Source: Bacteroidota bacterium
GTDB lineage: Bacteria > Bacteroidota > Bacteroidia > Chitinophagales > Chitinophagaceae
Direction of reading: 5' to 3'
Assembly (NCBI GenBank): GCA_018266775.1
Contig: JAFDZS010000015.1
Coordinates: 124,001-188,000, forward strand
DNA: 64,000 bases
Shown here one piece after another: positions 8,365 to 17,317 of the stretch. How positions within the stretch are numbered: position 1 is the stretch's first letter; each line of letters opens with the position of its first letter. The notes below the pieces were generated by a model that saw nothing but the letters and a program-made list of their open reading frames with translations, was not told the DNA's origin and searched no databases. Position numbers and translations under genes: made by a program.

Positions 8365-8394
8365 CCAACCCTTTTTTGTTAGGCTGTTGTCTTA
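8365..8394 (+). promoter_or_regulatory. Putative ECF-type promoter upstream of the 8449 gene
   Basis: CCAACCCT (8365-8372), 13 bases, then GTTGTCTTA (8386-8394), resembling the two sites around the sigma gene. It begins 5 bases after the stop of the barrel protein and ends 54 bases before the next start codon. The downstream box differs from the others at two positions. Confidence 0.35.
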
Positions 8395-8448
8395 ATGATG
8401 TAAAAATTACAAATAAGGAAATACCGGTTGCAGCAAATTAAATAACAA

Positions 8449-8841
8449 ATGATAGACAATGAGCAGTTGACTGTTTTATTGATTTTGTTCGTTGGATTTA
8501 TTTGCTTAGTTGCACTTATAAGGTTATGGCCGTTAAAAAAGGAAGAGAAAAAAAACTCCGTCTTAATTTATCTGAAGTTAAAGATGCTTACAGGAGAAAT
8601 TACTGAACTCAGTGAATTAGAATTGAGAAAAGACGTTGCTGTATTAACAGCATTGGGATATGAAATGGCATTGCTTACTGACTTAACCTATTTTACCGAA
8701 AACAATATCAGACCCTGTAAAAAAATGTTTTTAATCTTCACTAACACTGAACCAAATCAATATGCTGAATTAATAACAAAACAATTAATTGCGCTCAATG
8801 CAGATGTCATTTTCTATAAACCGGTAATTGTAAAACAATAG
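8449..8841 (+). CDS. Small membrane protein of unknown function
   Basis: A 130-residue protein with one N-terminal TM helix (about residues 8-26, LLILFVGFICLVALIRLW) followed by a positively charged stretch and a soluble domain of about 95 residues. The soluble part has a mixed alpha/beta look (VLIYLKLKMLTGEIT, then DVAVLTALGYEMALLTDLTYF, then a VIFYKPVIV strand). I recognise no family. The orientation and the putative ECF-type promoter 55 bases upstream suggest it belongs to the sigma regulon. No signal peptidase site is evident, so it is probably anchored in the inner membrane with the domain in the cytoplasm. Confidence 0.7.
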   Translation: MIDNEQLTVLLILFVGFICLVALIRLWPLKKEEKKNSVLIYLKLKMLTGEITELSELELRKDVAVLTALGYEMALLTDLTYFTENNIRPCKKMFLIFTNTEPNQYAELITKQLIALNADVIFYKPVIVKQ

Positions 8842-8884
8842 TAAGCTTGCAAAAATTATTTTTTAAAATTTAAAACAAAATACT

Positions 8885-9301
8885 ATGACGCTTAGAACCA
8901 GGACATTTAACACGATAGCCCTGCTCTTTATTTTACTTGCGGTTGTTTTAATTTTCAGTATCCCCTTTACATCCTGTTCAAAAGAAGGAAAGAAAGATGG
9001 AAATGAAAATCATTGCCCCGTGATAGCAGCGTCAGCTGTGCCGCAGGCGGTGAAAGATTCTTTTGCTGCGCATTATCCTTCCATGACTGTGAACACCTGG
9101 TTTCAGAAAGACAGTGTTGGCTATTGCGCTTATTTCATTCAACCGGTAAACCAAAAGAAACTGGCTGAGTTTTCTGTTAGTGGTCTTTTTATTGCTGAAG
9201 AAATAGATATAGACCACGATGGAAATTTTGAAGATTCAACAGGCAATTCCAATCCCAAAGTCCCCGGGGTTTGTGAATGTGAAATACCAGAGGAAAATTA
9301 G
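8885..9301 (+). CDS. PepSY-like domain lipoprotein
   Basis: A 138-residue lipoprotein with a lipobox Cys at residue 31 (PFTSC). The domain after it (VPQAVKDSFAAHYPSMTVNTWFQ, then GYCAYF) is the PepSY-like repeat seen in small periplasmic Bacteroidota proteins; in family members the VPxxVKxxFxxxYP motif is diagnostic. A second member lies at 14429 in the same cluster. Near the C-terminus is an acidic DIDHDGNFED stretch that looks like a calcium-binding loop, and the tail holds a Cys pair (CECE). Family members are thought to be peptidase or protein-folding inhibitors or sensors in the periplasm, without firm proof. A terminator follows 31 bases later. Confidence 0.75.
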   Translation: MTLRTRTFNTIALLFILLAVVLIFSIPFTSCSKEGKKDGNENHCPVIAASAVPQAVKDSFAAHYPSMTVNTWFQKDSVGYCAYFIQPVNQKKLAEFSVSGLFIAEEIDIDHDGNFEDSTGNSNPKVPGVCECEIPEEN

Positions 9302-9332
9302 TTTTTCTTTAGCACACTAGAACTTGAGGGTA

Positions 9333-9360
9333 AAGCTCCCGGTTCTTCCGGGAGCTTATT
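9333..9360 (+). terminator. Hairpin terminator after the PepSY-like lipoprotein gene
   Basis: AAGCTCCCGG (9333-9342) pairs perfectly with CCGGGAGCTT (9348-9357) around a TTCTT loop. The following bases ATTTA give only a weak T tract. It separates the sigma-linked genes from the TonB receptor operon. Confidence 0.7.
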
Positions 9361-9392
9361 TAAAACCGTTTGCATTACACAATAAATTTTCA

Positions 9393-11678
9393 ATGATAAA
9401 ATACTTACTTGCCGGGATGATGATTCTTTCGGCCAACTTACTTTACGCACAAAAAATTACCATCAGCGGTTATGTAAAAGACGCTGCTTCAAAAGAAGCA
9501 TTAATTGGCGCCTCGGTTGTAAATGCAAACACTAAAAGCGGAACCAGCACCAATCAATATGGTTTTTTCAGTTTAACAGCAAATGCAGCTGATACCATTG
9601 AATTAATCATTAGCTACCAGGGATATAAAATCAATGCCAAAAAAATTGCTGCAAAAAACGATATTCAGCTGAATGTATTACTGGAAAACAATACCGGCAG
9701 CCTGGGTGAAGTAGTTGTTAGTTCGGCAAGAAATAACAGGAATGTGCAAAAAGCTCAGATGGGTGTAATAGATGTGCCGCTAAAAGCAATAAAGAGTTTT
9801 CCTGTACTGATGGGTGAAAGAGATGTATTAAAAATTATCCAGTTGCTGCCCGGTGTGCAGGCAGGCCAGGAAGGTACGGCTGGCTTTTATGTACGGGGCG
9901 GCAACCTGGATCAAAACCTGGTGCAGCTGGATGAAGCAACTGTGTATAATCCCAATCACCTGTTTGGCCTGTTCAGCACATTCAATGTTAATTCCATAAA
10001 TCATGTACAGTTGATTAAAGGCGGTTTTCCTGCGGAGTATGGGGGCAGATTAAGTTCTATTTTAAATATAACCATGAAGGAAGGAAATAAAACCAAGTAT
10101 CAAACAGAAGGTGGTATTGGGTTACTAAGTACAAATCTCACTTTCCAAGGCCCTATTCAAAAAAATAAATCATCATTTATTATTTCCGCAAGGAAAAGCC
10201 ATATCAATCTGTTGCTTCAACCTGCCAGCTCTAAAAGTACCAGTTATTCTTTCTACGACATCAATGCTAAAATGAATTATGAGCTTGGAAAGAAAGATCA
10301 TATTTTCATGAGCTTTTTCAAAGGCAATGATAACGCCGGTTATACAGGAGCAAACAGCCTGAATTATGCAACTGATTTTGGAAATACAACCGGTACATTC
10401 AGATGGAATCATTTGTTTGGAAGCAAAATCTTTTCCAACACATCATTTATTTATAACGACTATCATTTGGGATTAGGCTCCACACAAAATAACTACTACG
10501 AAGTTTTATATACAGGGATTAAAGATATAAATGCAAAAACCGATTTTACTTTTACTCCCGGCGAAAAACACAAAATTAAAGCCGGTTTCACTTATACCTA
10601 TCATACATTATATCCTTCTTCAGTATCTTCAAAAGTACCAAGAAGGGGCAACCAGATAACAATCAATAAAGACAGTATTGCCACAAGGTTTTCAAATGAA
10701 CTTGCTTTTTATCTTAGCGATGATTATGATATTTCAAAAACAATCTCAGTTAACTATGGCATCCGCATTCCGTATTTTACCGGGGGCGGCGCTTCTTACG
10801 GAGGCATCGAGCCCCGCATAACAACTAAGGTGTCGCTCAATCCAACAACATCAATAAAAGCTTCATGGACATTGATGAACCAATTTTTGCATGCGGTCCC
10901 CAATAGCACTGCCTCATTGCCAACAGATACCTGGTTAAGCAGCAGCAGCCTTATAAAACCGCAAAAGAGTTCGCAGGTGGCATTGGGCTTATTTAAGAAT
11001 TTCAATGACAATGCCATTGAAACAAGTGTAGAAGCGTATTATAAAACGATGGATAACCAGGTGCTTTTTAAAGAAGGCGCACAGGTGGTGCTGAACACAA
11101 ATCTCGACAGTATTCTCACTTTTGGAAAAGGAAACTCTTATGGTGTTGAGTTACTGATAAGGAAAAATGTTGGAAGATTAACGGGCTGGCTCAGCTATAC
11201 ATGGAGCAAGACAACCCAGCAATTTGCTGAACTCAACCGGGGAGCTTCGTTTCCTGCAGCATTCGACAGACGGCATAATTTTTCACTGGCCGGCAGTTAT
11301 GAATTAAGTAAACACTGGACGTTTTCAGCCGACTTTGTTTTCTATACCGGCAGGGCATTTACGTTGCCAACGGGCAGGATAACTGTGCCTGTAAATGCTT
11401 CATTGTATGATGGGGTTTATTATGACTACAGCAGCCGTAATAATGCAAGGCTTAAAAGCTACCATCGCCTCGATGTAAGCTTTTCTAATAAAAAAACAGT
11501 AAAGCTATGGGGTAAAAAATATGAACGGGAGTGGGTATTTGGCGCTTATAATTTATACAGCAGGCTTAACCCTTATTTTGTTTATCTCACTACAAATGCA
11601 GACACAAAACAACCTGAAGCACGGCAGGTTTCATTGTTGCCAATAATTCCAAGTGTCAGTTTCAACTTTAAATTCTAA
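9393..11678 (+). CDS. TonB-dependent receptor with carboxypeptidase-regulatory-like domain
   Basis: A 761-residue outer membrane transporter. Start chosen at the ATG that opens the signal peptide (ending LLYAQ, residue 20); a longer frame to 9324 would cross the terminator hairpin. The domains in order are a carboxypeptidase-regulatory-like fold (about 23-105, ITISGYVKDA), a plug (about 115-230, with LLPGVQAG, FYVRGGNLDQNL and the LIKGGFPAEYGGRLSSILNI signature), and a 22-strand barrel ending in VSFNFKF. It is shorter than SusC-type receptors and is of the type paired with DUF4249, which follows 11 bases later. Substrate is unknown. Confidence 0.92.
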   Translation: MIKYLLAGMMILSANLLYAQKITISGYVKDAASKEALIGASVVNANTKSGTSTNQYGFFSLTANAADTIELIISYQGYKINAKKIAAKNDIQLNVLLENNTGSLGEVVVSSARNNRNVQKAQMGVIDVPLKAIKSFPVLMGERDVLKIIQLLPGVQAGQEGTAGFYVRGGNLDQNLVQLDEATVYNPNHLFGLFSTFNVNSINHVQLIKGGFPAEYGGRLSSILNITMKEGNKTKYQTEGGIGLLSTNLTFQGPIQKNKSSFIISARKSHINLLLQPASSKSTSYSFYDINAKMNYELGKKDHIFMSFFKGNDNAGYTGANSLNYATDFGNTTGTFRWNHLFGSKIFSNTSFIYNDYHLGLGSTQNNYYEVLYTGIKDINAKTDFTFTPGEKHKIKAGFTYTYHTLYPSSVSSKVPRRGNQITINKDSIATRFSNELAFYLSDDYDISKTISVNYGIRIPYFTGGGASYGGIEPRITTKVSLNPTTSIKASWTLMNQFLHAVPNSTASLPTDTWLSSSSLIKPQKSSQVALGLFKNFNDNAIETSVEAYYKTMDNQVLFKEGAQVVLNTNLDSILTFGKGNSYGVELLIRKNVGRLTGWLSYTWSKTTQQFAELNRGASFPAAFDRRHNFSLAGSYELSKHWTFSADFVFYTGRAFTLPTGRITVPVNASLYDGVYYDYSSRNNARLKSYHRLDVSFSNKKTVKLWGKKYEREWVFGAYNLYSRLNPYFVYLTTNADTKQPEARQVSLLPIIPSVSFNFKF

Positions 11679-11689
11679 TTAATTGTACA

Positions 11690-12595
11690 ATGAATAAATT
11701 TATTTACAGCATCCTGATAATAACCGCCGCCAGCTTGTTGTTTTTATCATGCGAAAAAGTAATAACCATTACACCGCCTCCGTATGTTGGTAAGGTAAGT
11801 ATTCAAAGCATGCTGGAGCCGGATAGCATCCCCATTGTTTATTTTAATAAAACGGTACCGTACTTCGATTCAAAAATCAACTTTGCAGACCTGGTAATAC
11901 GAAATGCCAATATTAAAATTACCAGCGGCACAACTATTGATGTGCTGCAATTAGACAGTGTTTTCGACAAAGTTTATTGCGAATATAATTATTACTACAA
12001 AGGCACAGTGCCTATTCAAATGAACAAAACCTATACTCTTACCATTTTAAATGGCTCTGATACTTACACAGCATCATGCAGTACCAATAGCCTTTCTAAA
12101 TCAACTATTGACAGTACTGCTTACACCGCCAATTATAAAGATTTATATGGCGAACATGAAGGTGTGATTATCTATTTCAGAGATGTGCCTGCACAGGAAA
12201 ACTATTACCGGTATGAAATGGACCGGTTTATTGATACTGCTACTAAAAAAGCGGAAGTAAAAATTGTTAGCCCATGCCTCGGCAGAGATAGTGTGCAGGT
12301 ACAGGAACTGGGCCGGTCTGTTTTTAATGACGTTGGGCAGGACGGTCAGCAACTAAAAATTGTTATTGAACCCGCCTATTCACATAGCCCGGGCACAAAG
12401 GGATATATCCGTATTCAGTCAATTGACAAAAACGCTTATGACTTTTTTGATCAGTTAGATAAGCAGAAGCTTTCACAATTCAATCCATTTATTGAGCCGG
12501 TTTTTTTGAGAGACGGACAGTTTGGAAGTAAGGCTATTGGTTATTTTTCTGCAATGGTTAAAAGTAATGCTGCGGCTTTTATATACCCAGAATAG
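11690..12595 (+). CDS. DUF4249 lipoprotein, partner of the TonB receptor
   Basis: A 301-residue lipoprotein with a lipobox Cys at residue 21 (FLSC). The DUF4249 pattern is clear: VSIQSMLEPDSIPIVYFNKTVPYFD, an ADLVIRNANIKI strand pair, LNKTYTLTI-type strand, and ENYYRYEMDRF in the second half. DUF4249 proteins are encoded next to short TonB-dependent receptors in Bacteroidota and by analogy with SusD are expected to be surface-exposed partners that help capture the substrate, although the fold differs. Gap to the receptor is 11 bases and to the PAP2 gene 13 bases, so the three are probably one transcript. Confidence 0.88.
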   Translation: MNKFIYSILIITAASLLFLSCEKVITITPPPYVGKVSIQSMLEPDSIPIVYFNKTVPYFDSKINFADLVIRNANIKITSGTTIDVLQLDSVFDKVYCEYNYYYKGTVPIQMNKTYTLTILNGSDTYTASCSTNSLSKSTIDSTAYTANYKDLYGEHEGVIIYFRDVPAQENYYRYEMDRFIDTATKKAEVKIVSPCLGRDSVQVQELGRSVFNDVGQDGQQLKIVIEPAYSHSPGTKGYIRIQSIDKNAYDFFDQLDKQKLSQFNPFIEPVFLRDGQFGSKAIGYFSAMVKSNAAAFIYPE

Positions 12596-12608
12596 TAAGC
12601 CATTATTT

Positions 12609-13421
12609 ATGCACCGGAAAATTATCATACTATTCAGCACACTGCTTTTCGCTGCATCATTATGTGCCCAGGTTGCAGACAGCATTGGAACCAAAAGTTC
12701 AACAGCTGCGGAAAAACCCTTTGCCTCGTTAAAAACAAGTATTGAAGAAATGAATGAAAAGGCAAAACGGATAAAATCTTTGCTAATTCCGGCAGGTATG
12801 ATTACTTATGGATTTATTGCGTTGGAAAATGACGGGTTAAAAAATTTAGATAATCGTATTAAGGAAGAAATCTGGACAGAACATCCTCACAGGCAAATTA
12901 CTATTGATAATTACCTGCAATATGTACCTGCAGCGGCGGTGTATGGCCTTAATGCAGCAGGTATAAAAGGGAAGAATAATTTCAGGGACAGGACAATGAT
13001 TTACCTCTTATCAAATGCAGTAATGGGTATTACTGTGCAGTCTTTAAAAGCCATAACAAGGATACAAAGGCCAGATGGTTTCGGGACTAATGCTTTCCCT
13101 TCCGGCCACACCGCAACAGCATTTGTAGCGGCAGAGTTTCTGCACCAGGAATATAAAGATATATCGCCGTGGTATGGAATTGCAGGCTATGCAATGGCCA
13201 CAACTACCGCATATCTTAGAATGTACAATAACAAGCATTGGTTTCGGGATTTGGCTCCGGGAGCTGGTATCGGCATAATTTCCACCAAACTGGCATATTG
13301 GATTTACCCATCTGTTAAACGAAAGTTTTTTAAAAACAAACCGATGAATACTATTGCAATGCCTTCTTATCAAAATAAAACAATTGGCTTTACACTGATT
13401 CATTCATTTGCTGTTAAATAA
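12609..13421 (+). CDS. PAP2 family phosphatase (first of three)
   Basis: A 270-residue secreted PAP2-type acid phosphatase. Start chosen at the ATG opening the signal peptide (ending SLCAQ); the longer frame overlaps DUF4249. The three PAP2 motifs are present: K-ITRIQRP, P164-S-G-H167 and LRMYNNKHWFRD. Such enzymes dephosphorylate lipid or polyprenyl phosphates; LpxE/LpxF lipid A phosphatases belong to the same superfamily. It is closely similar along its length to the protein at 15006 (shared DNYLQYxPAAxVYGL, NFRDRTM, and the C-terminal PMNTIxxPSYQN), so the two are paralogues. The C-terminal strand pair ending in an aromatic-rich segment looks partly like an outer-membrane anchor. Confidence 0.88.
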   Translation: MHRKIIILFSTLLFAASLCAQVADSIGTKSSTAAEKPFASLKTSIEEMNEKAKRIKSLLIPAGMITYGFIALENDGLKNLDNRIKEEIWTEHPHRQITIDNYLQYVPAAAVYGLNAAGIKGKNNFRDRTMIYLLSNAVMGITVQSLKAITRIQRPDGFGTNAFPSGHTATAFVAAEFLHQEYKDISPWYGIAGYAMATTTAYLRMYNNKHWFRDLAPGAGIGIISTKLAYWIYPSVKRKFFKNKPMNTIAMPSYQNKTIGFTLIHSFAVK

Positions 13422-13443
13422 TCAAAAGCCTTCTATCTCTTTA

Positions 13444-14352
13444 ATGAAATATTCACCTATTTCGATTTTGATATTACTGGTTACAAATCTGCCAACTGCA
13501 TATTCGCAATCACTGAATGAGGTTAAAAAGACAATTAAGTTTAAGCAGTATATATACAAGACCGATACCCTTTTTTTTGCAAAGCCGGCAATGCTCAATA
13601 ATATCAGCCAAGTTCCCTCAGATATGTGGCAGATTACAAAGGCCCCGTTTAGAAAGAAGAACTTGATTGGGTTGTCTGTTGTAGCCGCAACTACTGCAGT
13701 ATTTATTTCAAAAGACCAGAACATAATTAAATGGGTAAGACGAACAAGCGATGGAATAGGATTGCACCCGGAAACTGATTATAACATTGCATTGAAAGCA
13801 GGAACAACAAAAATTATAAAAATCCCCAAAAACCTAAATACCGGATTATATCAGTTAGGTGAAGGTGGAACCAGTATGATGCTTGCGGGAGGCTTATGGA
13901 TTTACGGTAAAATAAAGCATGACTGGCGGGCCATTAATACAGCAAATGATTTAGCTGAAACATTTATAACAATGGGCCTTACCACGCAAATATTAAAGAG
14001 GGTTACCGGAAGGGAAAGCCCTTTTATGGCTACTGCGGCAGGAGGCCGGTGGACAGCCTTCCCTTCATTTTCGGCTTACCAGCAAAACACCAGCGCCTAT
14101 GATGCATTTCCTTCGGGACACCTGGCTACTTTAATGGCAACAATAACGGTATTGTCTTCAAATTATCCTGAAAAAAAATGGATCAAACCGGTGGGATATA
14201 CTTTAATGTTGTTGTCGGGATGGGCTATGATGAATACGGAAGTGCATTGGGCGGGAGACTATCCACTGGCAATTGCAGTAGGTTATTTATCAGGAAAAAT
14301 AACTACATGGAGGCACAAAAAGAAAGTTAATATGCCTAAAGAAATTTTATAA
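13444..14352 (+). CDS. PAP2 family phosphatase (second, divergent type)
   Basis: A 302-residue protein starting with a signal peptide (MKYSPISILILL, cut near AYSQ); start chosen at this ATG rather than at 13408, which would overlap the previous gene. PAP2 motifs are KRVTGRESPF, P223-S-G-H226 and NTEVHWAGDYP, where the last His and Asp complete the active site. It is not closely related to its two PAP2 neighbours: the N-terminal third differs and there is a loop of about 20 residues between motif 1 and PSGH. Gap to the first PAP2 gene is 22 bases, so they are likely co-transcribed. Substrate could be lipid A, undecaprenyl diphosphate or phosphatidyl-glycerophosphate. Confidence 0.85.
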   Translation: MKYSPISILILLVTNLPTAYSQSLNEVKKTIKFKQYIYKTDTLFFAKPAMLNNISQVPSDMWQITKAPFRKKNLIGLSVVAATTAVFISKDQNIIKWVRRTSDGIGLHPETDYNIALKAGTTKIIKIPKNLNTGLYQLGEGGTSMMLAGGLWIYGKIKHDWRAINTANDLAETFITMGLTTQILKRVTGRESPFMATAAGGRWTAFPSFSAYQQNTSAYDAFPSGHLATLMATITVLSSNYPEKKWIKPVGYTLMLLSGWAMMNTEVHWAGDYPLAIAVGYLSGKITTWRHKKKVNMPKEIL

Positions 14353-14428
14353 AAGTTATTTTTTTCAGGATGTCTACAGATTCAATATTCAATTTTGAAC
14401 TATTATTTAAAAATAAAAAATAAAATGT

Positions 14429-14857
14429 ATGAAAAAAGTATTGATGTCTGCACTGGCGATAACCGCAATTACCTTTTCTGCCTGTGCCCAAAAATTAGAT
14501 GCAGCCAAAGTTCCTGCTGCGGTTAAAGCTGCATTCGCAAAGCAATATCCGGGTATTAATGCTAAATGGGAATTAGAAGATGGCAAGTATGAAGCCGGGT
14601 TTAAGCAAAACGGTTTTGATATGTCTGTCTTGTATGAAAGCAATGGCACGATGACTGAGAGTGAAATGGATATTAAAGTAGCAGATCTGCCTGCAAATGT
14701 CCAGAGTTATGTGAAGGAACACTACAAGGGAAAAAATATCAAAGAAGGAGCAAAAATTACAAAGGCTGACGGAACAGTAAATTATGAAGCGGAAGTGGAT
14801 GGTAAAGACCTGATTTTTGACGCCAGCGGAAAATTTATAAAAGAAGTTAAAGATTGA
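14429..14857 (+). CDS. PepSY-like domain periplasmic protein
   Basis: A 142-residue protein with a signal sequence (MKKVLMSALAITAITFSACAQ, possibly lipidated at C19 of FSAC). Two PepSY-like repeats are visible: VPAAVKAAFAKQYPGINAKWELEDGKYEAGF at about residues 27-58, and LPANVQSYVKEHYKGKNIKEGAKITKADGTVNYEAEV in the second half. This is a typical two-repeat Bacteroidota protein of about 140 residues. It lies between two PAP2 genes and is followed by a strong terminator. The family may bind or sense small peptides or metal stress in the periplasm; there is no proven role. Confidence 0.82.
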   Translation: MKKVLMSALAITAITFSACAQKLDAAKVPAAVKAAFAKQYPGINAKWELEDGKYEAGFKQNGFDMSVLYESNGTMTESEMDIKVADLPANVQSYVKEHYKGKNIKEGAKITKADGTVNYEAEVDGKDLIFDASGKFIKEVKD

Positions 14858-14906
14858 TTTTTCTTGACCAGGTTTTTTCATAGACTAAGAGCAAGGGTGA
14901 ATGGCA

Positions 14907-14936
14907 GGGGGTGTATGTTTTATACATCCCCTTTTT
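14907..14936 (+). terminator. Rho-independent terminator after the PepSY-like gene
   Basis: GGGGGTGTAT (14907-14916) pairs with ATACATCCCC (14922-14931), with one G-T pair and a GTTTT loop, followed by TTTTT. It ends the TonB/DUF4249/PAP2/PAP2/PepSY transcript about 50 bases past the last stop. Confidence 0.88.
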
Positions 14937-15005
14937 GTTAACTGCCAGCCCTTATTCAGTTTTTATTCAGAATTCAAAATTAGGTTTACACTCAATTTAA
15001 AAGAC

Positions 15006-15815
15006 ATGCACTATTTTAAATCAATTATTGCTTCAATCATCTTGTTGTTTTCTTCTGTTGCAAGGGTTAATGCACAGGTCATTGATTCAGCATCAGGCAA
15101 TATTTCTTTGCAGGATACCACACTCAAAAAAAATATATCATGGCAATTGCCGCCATACAAAAAAGCTTTTAATCTAAAATCATATATAGTACCGGGTCTT
15201 ATGGTGGCTTACGGTTTTACTGCTATAAAAAATGATGGCCTGCAGCGCCTGAATACAGAATTAAAGGATGAAATGTATGCTGAAAATCCGCACAGGAAAT
15301 TCCCGTTAGATAATTACCTGCAGTTTGCGCCTGCTGCTATGGTTTATGGATTGGATGCCGCTGGTGTAAAAGCCAAACATAATTTCAGGGACCGGACAAT
15401 GCTTTTTCTGATGTCGAATATTATTGTGAATGTGTCGGTTCATTCAATTAAAACGCTTTCGCATCAAATGCGGCCAGATGGATCGGGTTATACATCCTTT
15501 CCCTCCGGGCATACAGCTGAAGCATTTGCGAATGCTGAATTTTTAAGGCAGGAGTATAAAGATGTTTCTCCGTGGTATGGTGTTGCAGGTTATGCAATGG
15601 CCTTTACAACAGGGTATTTAAGAATGTATAACAATAAACACTGGCTTAGTGATGTGGTGGCTGGTGCAGGTGTGGGAATAATATCAACCAAGTTGGCATA
15701 TTGGCTTTATCCCAAAATTCAGCATAAATTATTTAAGCATAAACCAATGAATACAATAGTAATACCTTCTTATCAAAATGGAAGTCTTGCAGTGGGGGTG
15801 GTGTATAGGTTTTAG
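15006..15815 (+). CDS. PAP2 family phosphatase (third, paralogue of the first)
   Basis: A 269-residue secreted PAP2 phosphatase. The start is the ATG opening a signal peptide (ending RVNAQ); the longer frame to 14901 would cross the terminator. Motifs: K-LSHQMRP, P166-S-G-H169 and LRMYNNKHWLSD. It shares extended blocks with the 12609 product (DNYLQFAPAAMVYGLDAAG, NFRDRTM, WYGVAGYAMA, GIISTKLAYWLYP), so one arose by local duplication. Because it has its own upstream terminator and a gap of 69 bases, it is expressed separately. It ends GVVYRF, a terminal Phe as in outer-membrane strands. Confidence 0.88.
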   Translation: MHYFKSIIASIILLFSSVARVNAQVIDSASGNISLQDTTLKKNISWQLPPYKKAFNLKSYIVPGLMVAYGFTAIKNDGLQRLNTELKDEMYAENPHRKFPLDNYLQFAPAAMVYGLDAAGVKAKHNFRDRTMLFLMSNIIVNVSVHSIKTLSHQMRPDGSGYTSFPSGHTAEAFANAEFLRQEYKDVSPWYGVAGYAMAFTTGYLRMYNNKHWLSDVVAGAGVGIISTKLAYWLYPKIQHKLFKHKPMNTIVIPSYQNGSLAVGVVYRF

Positions 15816-16057
15816 ATAAATGGTATTTATCCGGAGCTATTTTAATCTTCCAGTATATGATACATGGCATCGTACTGGTTAAATTGGATTAACATATAAA
15901 AAAATACAACATAATTTAGTTAACTGGTTTTAAAACGGAGAATGTTCTTTATGCAGAGTATTATTGGATAAGAATGTTCTTCTTTAAAGTATTAATTTAC
16001 AATTACTGTTTAGATAAATTGTAATTATAAAAAATCTGAAATAAGAGGAATTATTTG

Positions 16058-17311
16058 ATGGATAAATTGGTTATGAAAAAATGCTTAATATACCTGTTTG
16101 TAATTGCCGGCTTACATGGAAAAGCGCAGCAAAAAAGCCTTGACTATTTTTTGAGCCAGGGTTTGCAAAACAGCCCTTTATTAAAGGATTACCAGTTTCA
16201 GGTGCAGGGTAATAAGATTGACAGCCAGAGATTAAAGGCGAGTTTTGGGCCACAAGTAACAGGTAATACTACGGGTTCCTATTCGCCGGTAGTAAAAGGA
16301 TGGGGATATGATGGAGCAATTACAAACCTGCATACTTATAATGCACTCATTGGTGTTTCAAGAGTAATAGTTGGTAAAGACAATTTGAATAATCAATACC
16401 TCTCTTTTCAGCTACAGAACCTTGGTTTGCAAAACCAGGGTAAAATATCGGAGCAGGATCTAAAACGAAGTATTACCCAGCAATACATTACCGCTTATGG
16501 TGATTTGCTTCAAATTAACTTCAACGAAGAAATAATTACCCTGCTTAAAAACGAAGAGGCAATCTTGAAAAAACTGACAGAAAAAGGGGTATATAAGCAA
16601 ACTGATTTTTTATCTTTTCTGGTAAATATACAGCAACAGGAATTGCTTATAAAGCAACTCCATATTCAGTACCAAAATGACTATGCCACACTTAATTATA
16701 TTACAGGCGTAAGAGATACAGCATTTACACAGCTTGAAATACCACTGGTATCACCTGAAGAATTACCGGCATTGAATGAAACAGTTTTTTATAACCAGTT
16801 TGTAATTGACAGTTTTAAAATTAAAAACAATGATAAACAAATTGATTACAACTATAAGCCAAGGGTAAGTCTTTTTGCTGATGGTGGCTACAATTCTTCT
16901 TTTGCCATCACTCCTTATAAAAACTTTGGATTAAGTGCCGGGGTAGCGCTTACTGTACCTATATATGATGGCAAACAACGCAGGATGCAGCATCAAAAAA
17001 ATGCCATTGCGGAGCAAAACCGTAAAAACTATCTGGAGTTCTACAGTACACAATACAGCCAGCAAATTGCCCAGCTAAGCCAACAGTTGTTGCTTACCCA
17101 ACAAATAATTGAAGAGACCGCTACACAGGTAAAATATGCTGAAGGACTGATTACTGCTCAGCGGCAGCAATTAGTTACCGGCGACGTAAGAATTGCGGAT
17201 TATATTATCGCCATCGGTAACTACCTGAATGCAAAAAACAGCATTACACTTAATACCATTAATAAATTGCAAATTATTAACCAGATTAACTACTGGAACA
17301 GAAAGCTGTAA
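16058..17311 (+). CDS. TolC family outer membrane efflux protein
   Basis: A 417-residue TolC-type channel subunit. The start is the ATG at 16058, 11 bases after AGAGGA; an in-frame ATG at 16073 would also open the signal peptide (MKKCLIYLFVIAGLHGKAQ). The sequence shows two long heptad-rich helical repeats with periplasmic tunnel features (about residues 140-215 and 305-380), separated by strands such as PRVSLFADGGYNS and FGLSAGVALTVPIYDG, the latter being the family signature near the second barrel segment. It starts a three-gene efflux operon; the gap to the fusion protein is 6 bases. The family member is on the short side. Confidence 0.9.
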   Translation: MDKLVMKKCLIYLFVIAGLHGKAQQKSLDYFLSQGLQNSPLLKDYQFQVQGNKIDSQRLKASFGPQVTGNTTGSYSPVVKGWGYDGAITNLHTYNALIGVSRVIVGKDNLNNQYLSFQLQNLGLQNQGKISEQDLKRSITQQYITAYGDLLQINFNEEIITLLKNEEAILKKLTEKGVYKQTDFLSFLVNIQQQELLIKQLHIQYQNDYATLNYITGVRDTAFTQLEIPLVSPEELPALNETVFYNQFVIDSFKIKNNDKQIDYNYKPRVSLFADGGYNSSFAITPYKNFGLSAGVALTVPIYDGKQRRMQHQKNAIAEQNRKNYLEFYSTQYSQQIAQLSQQLLLTQQIIEETATQVKYAEGLITAQRQQLVTGDVRIADYIIAIGNYLNAKNSITLNTINKLQIINQINYWNRKL

Positions 17312-17317
17312 ACTACT

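Noticed and set aside
8363..8385. Weak AGCC-AAC hairpin after the barrel protein gene as a terminator
   Set aside because: The stem is short and bulged; the sequence is better explained as part of the CCAACCC promoter-like motif.
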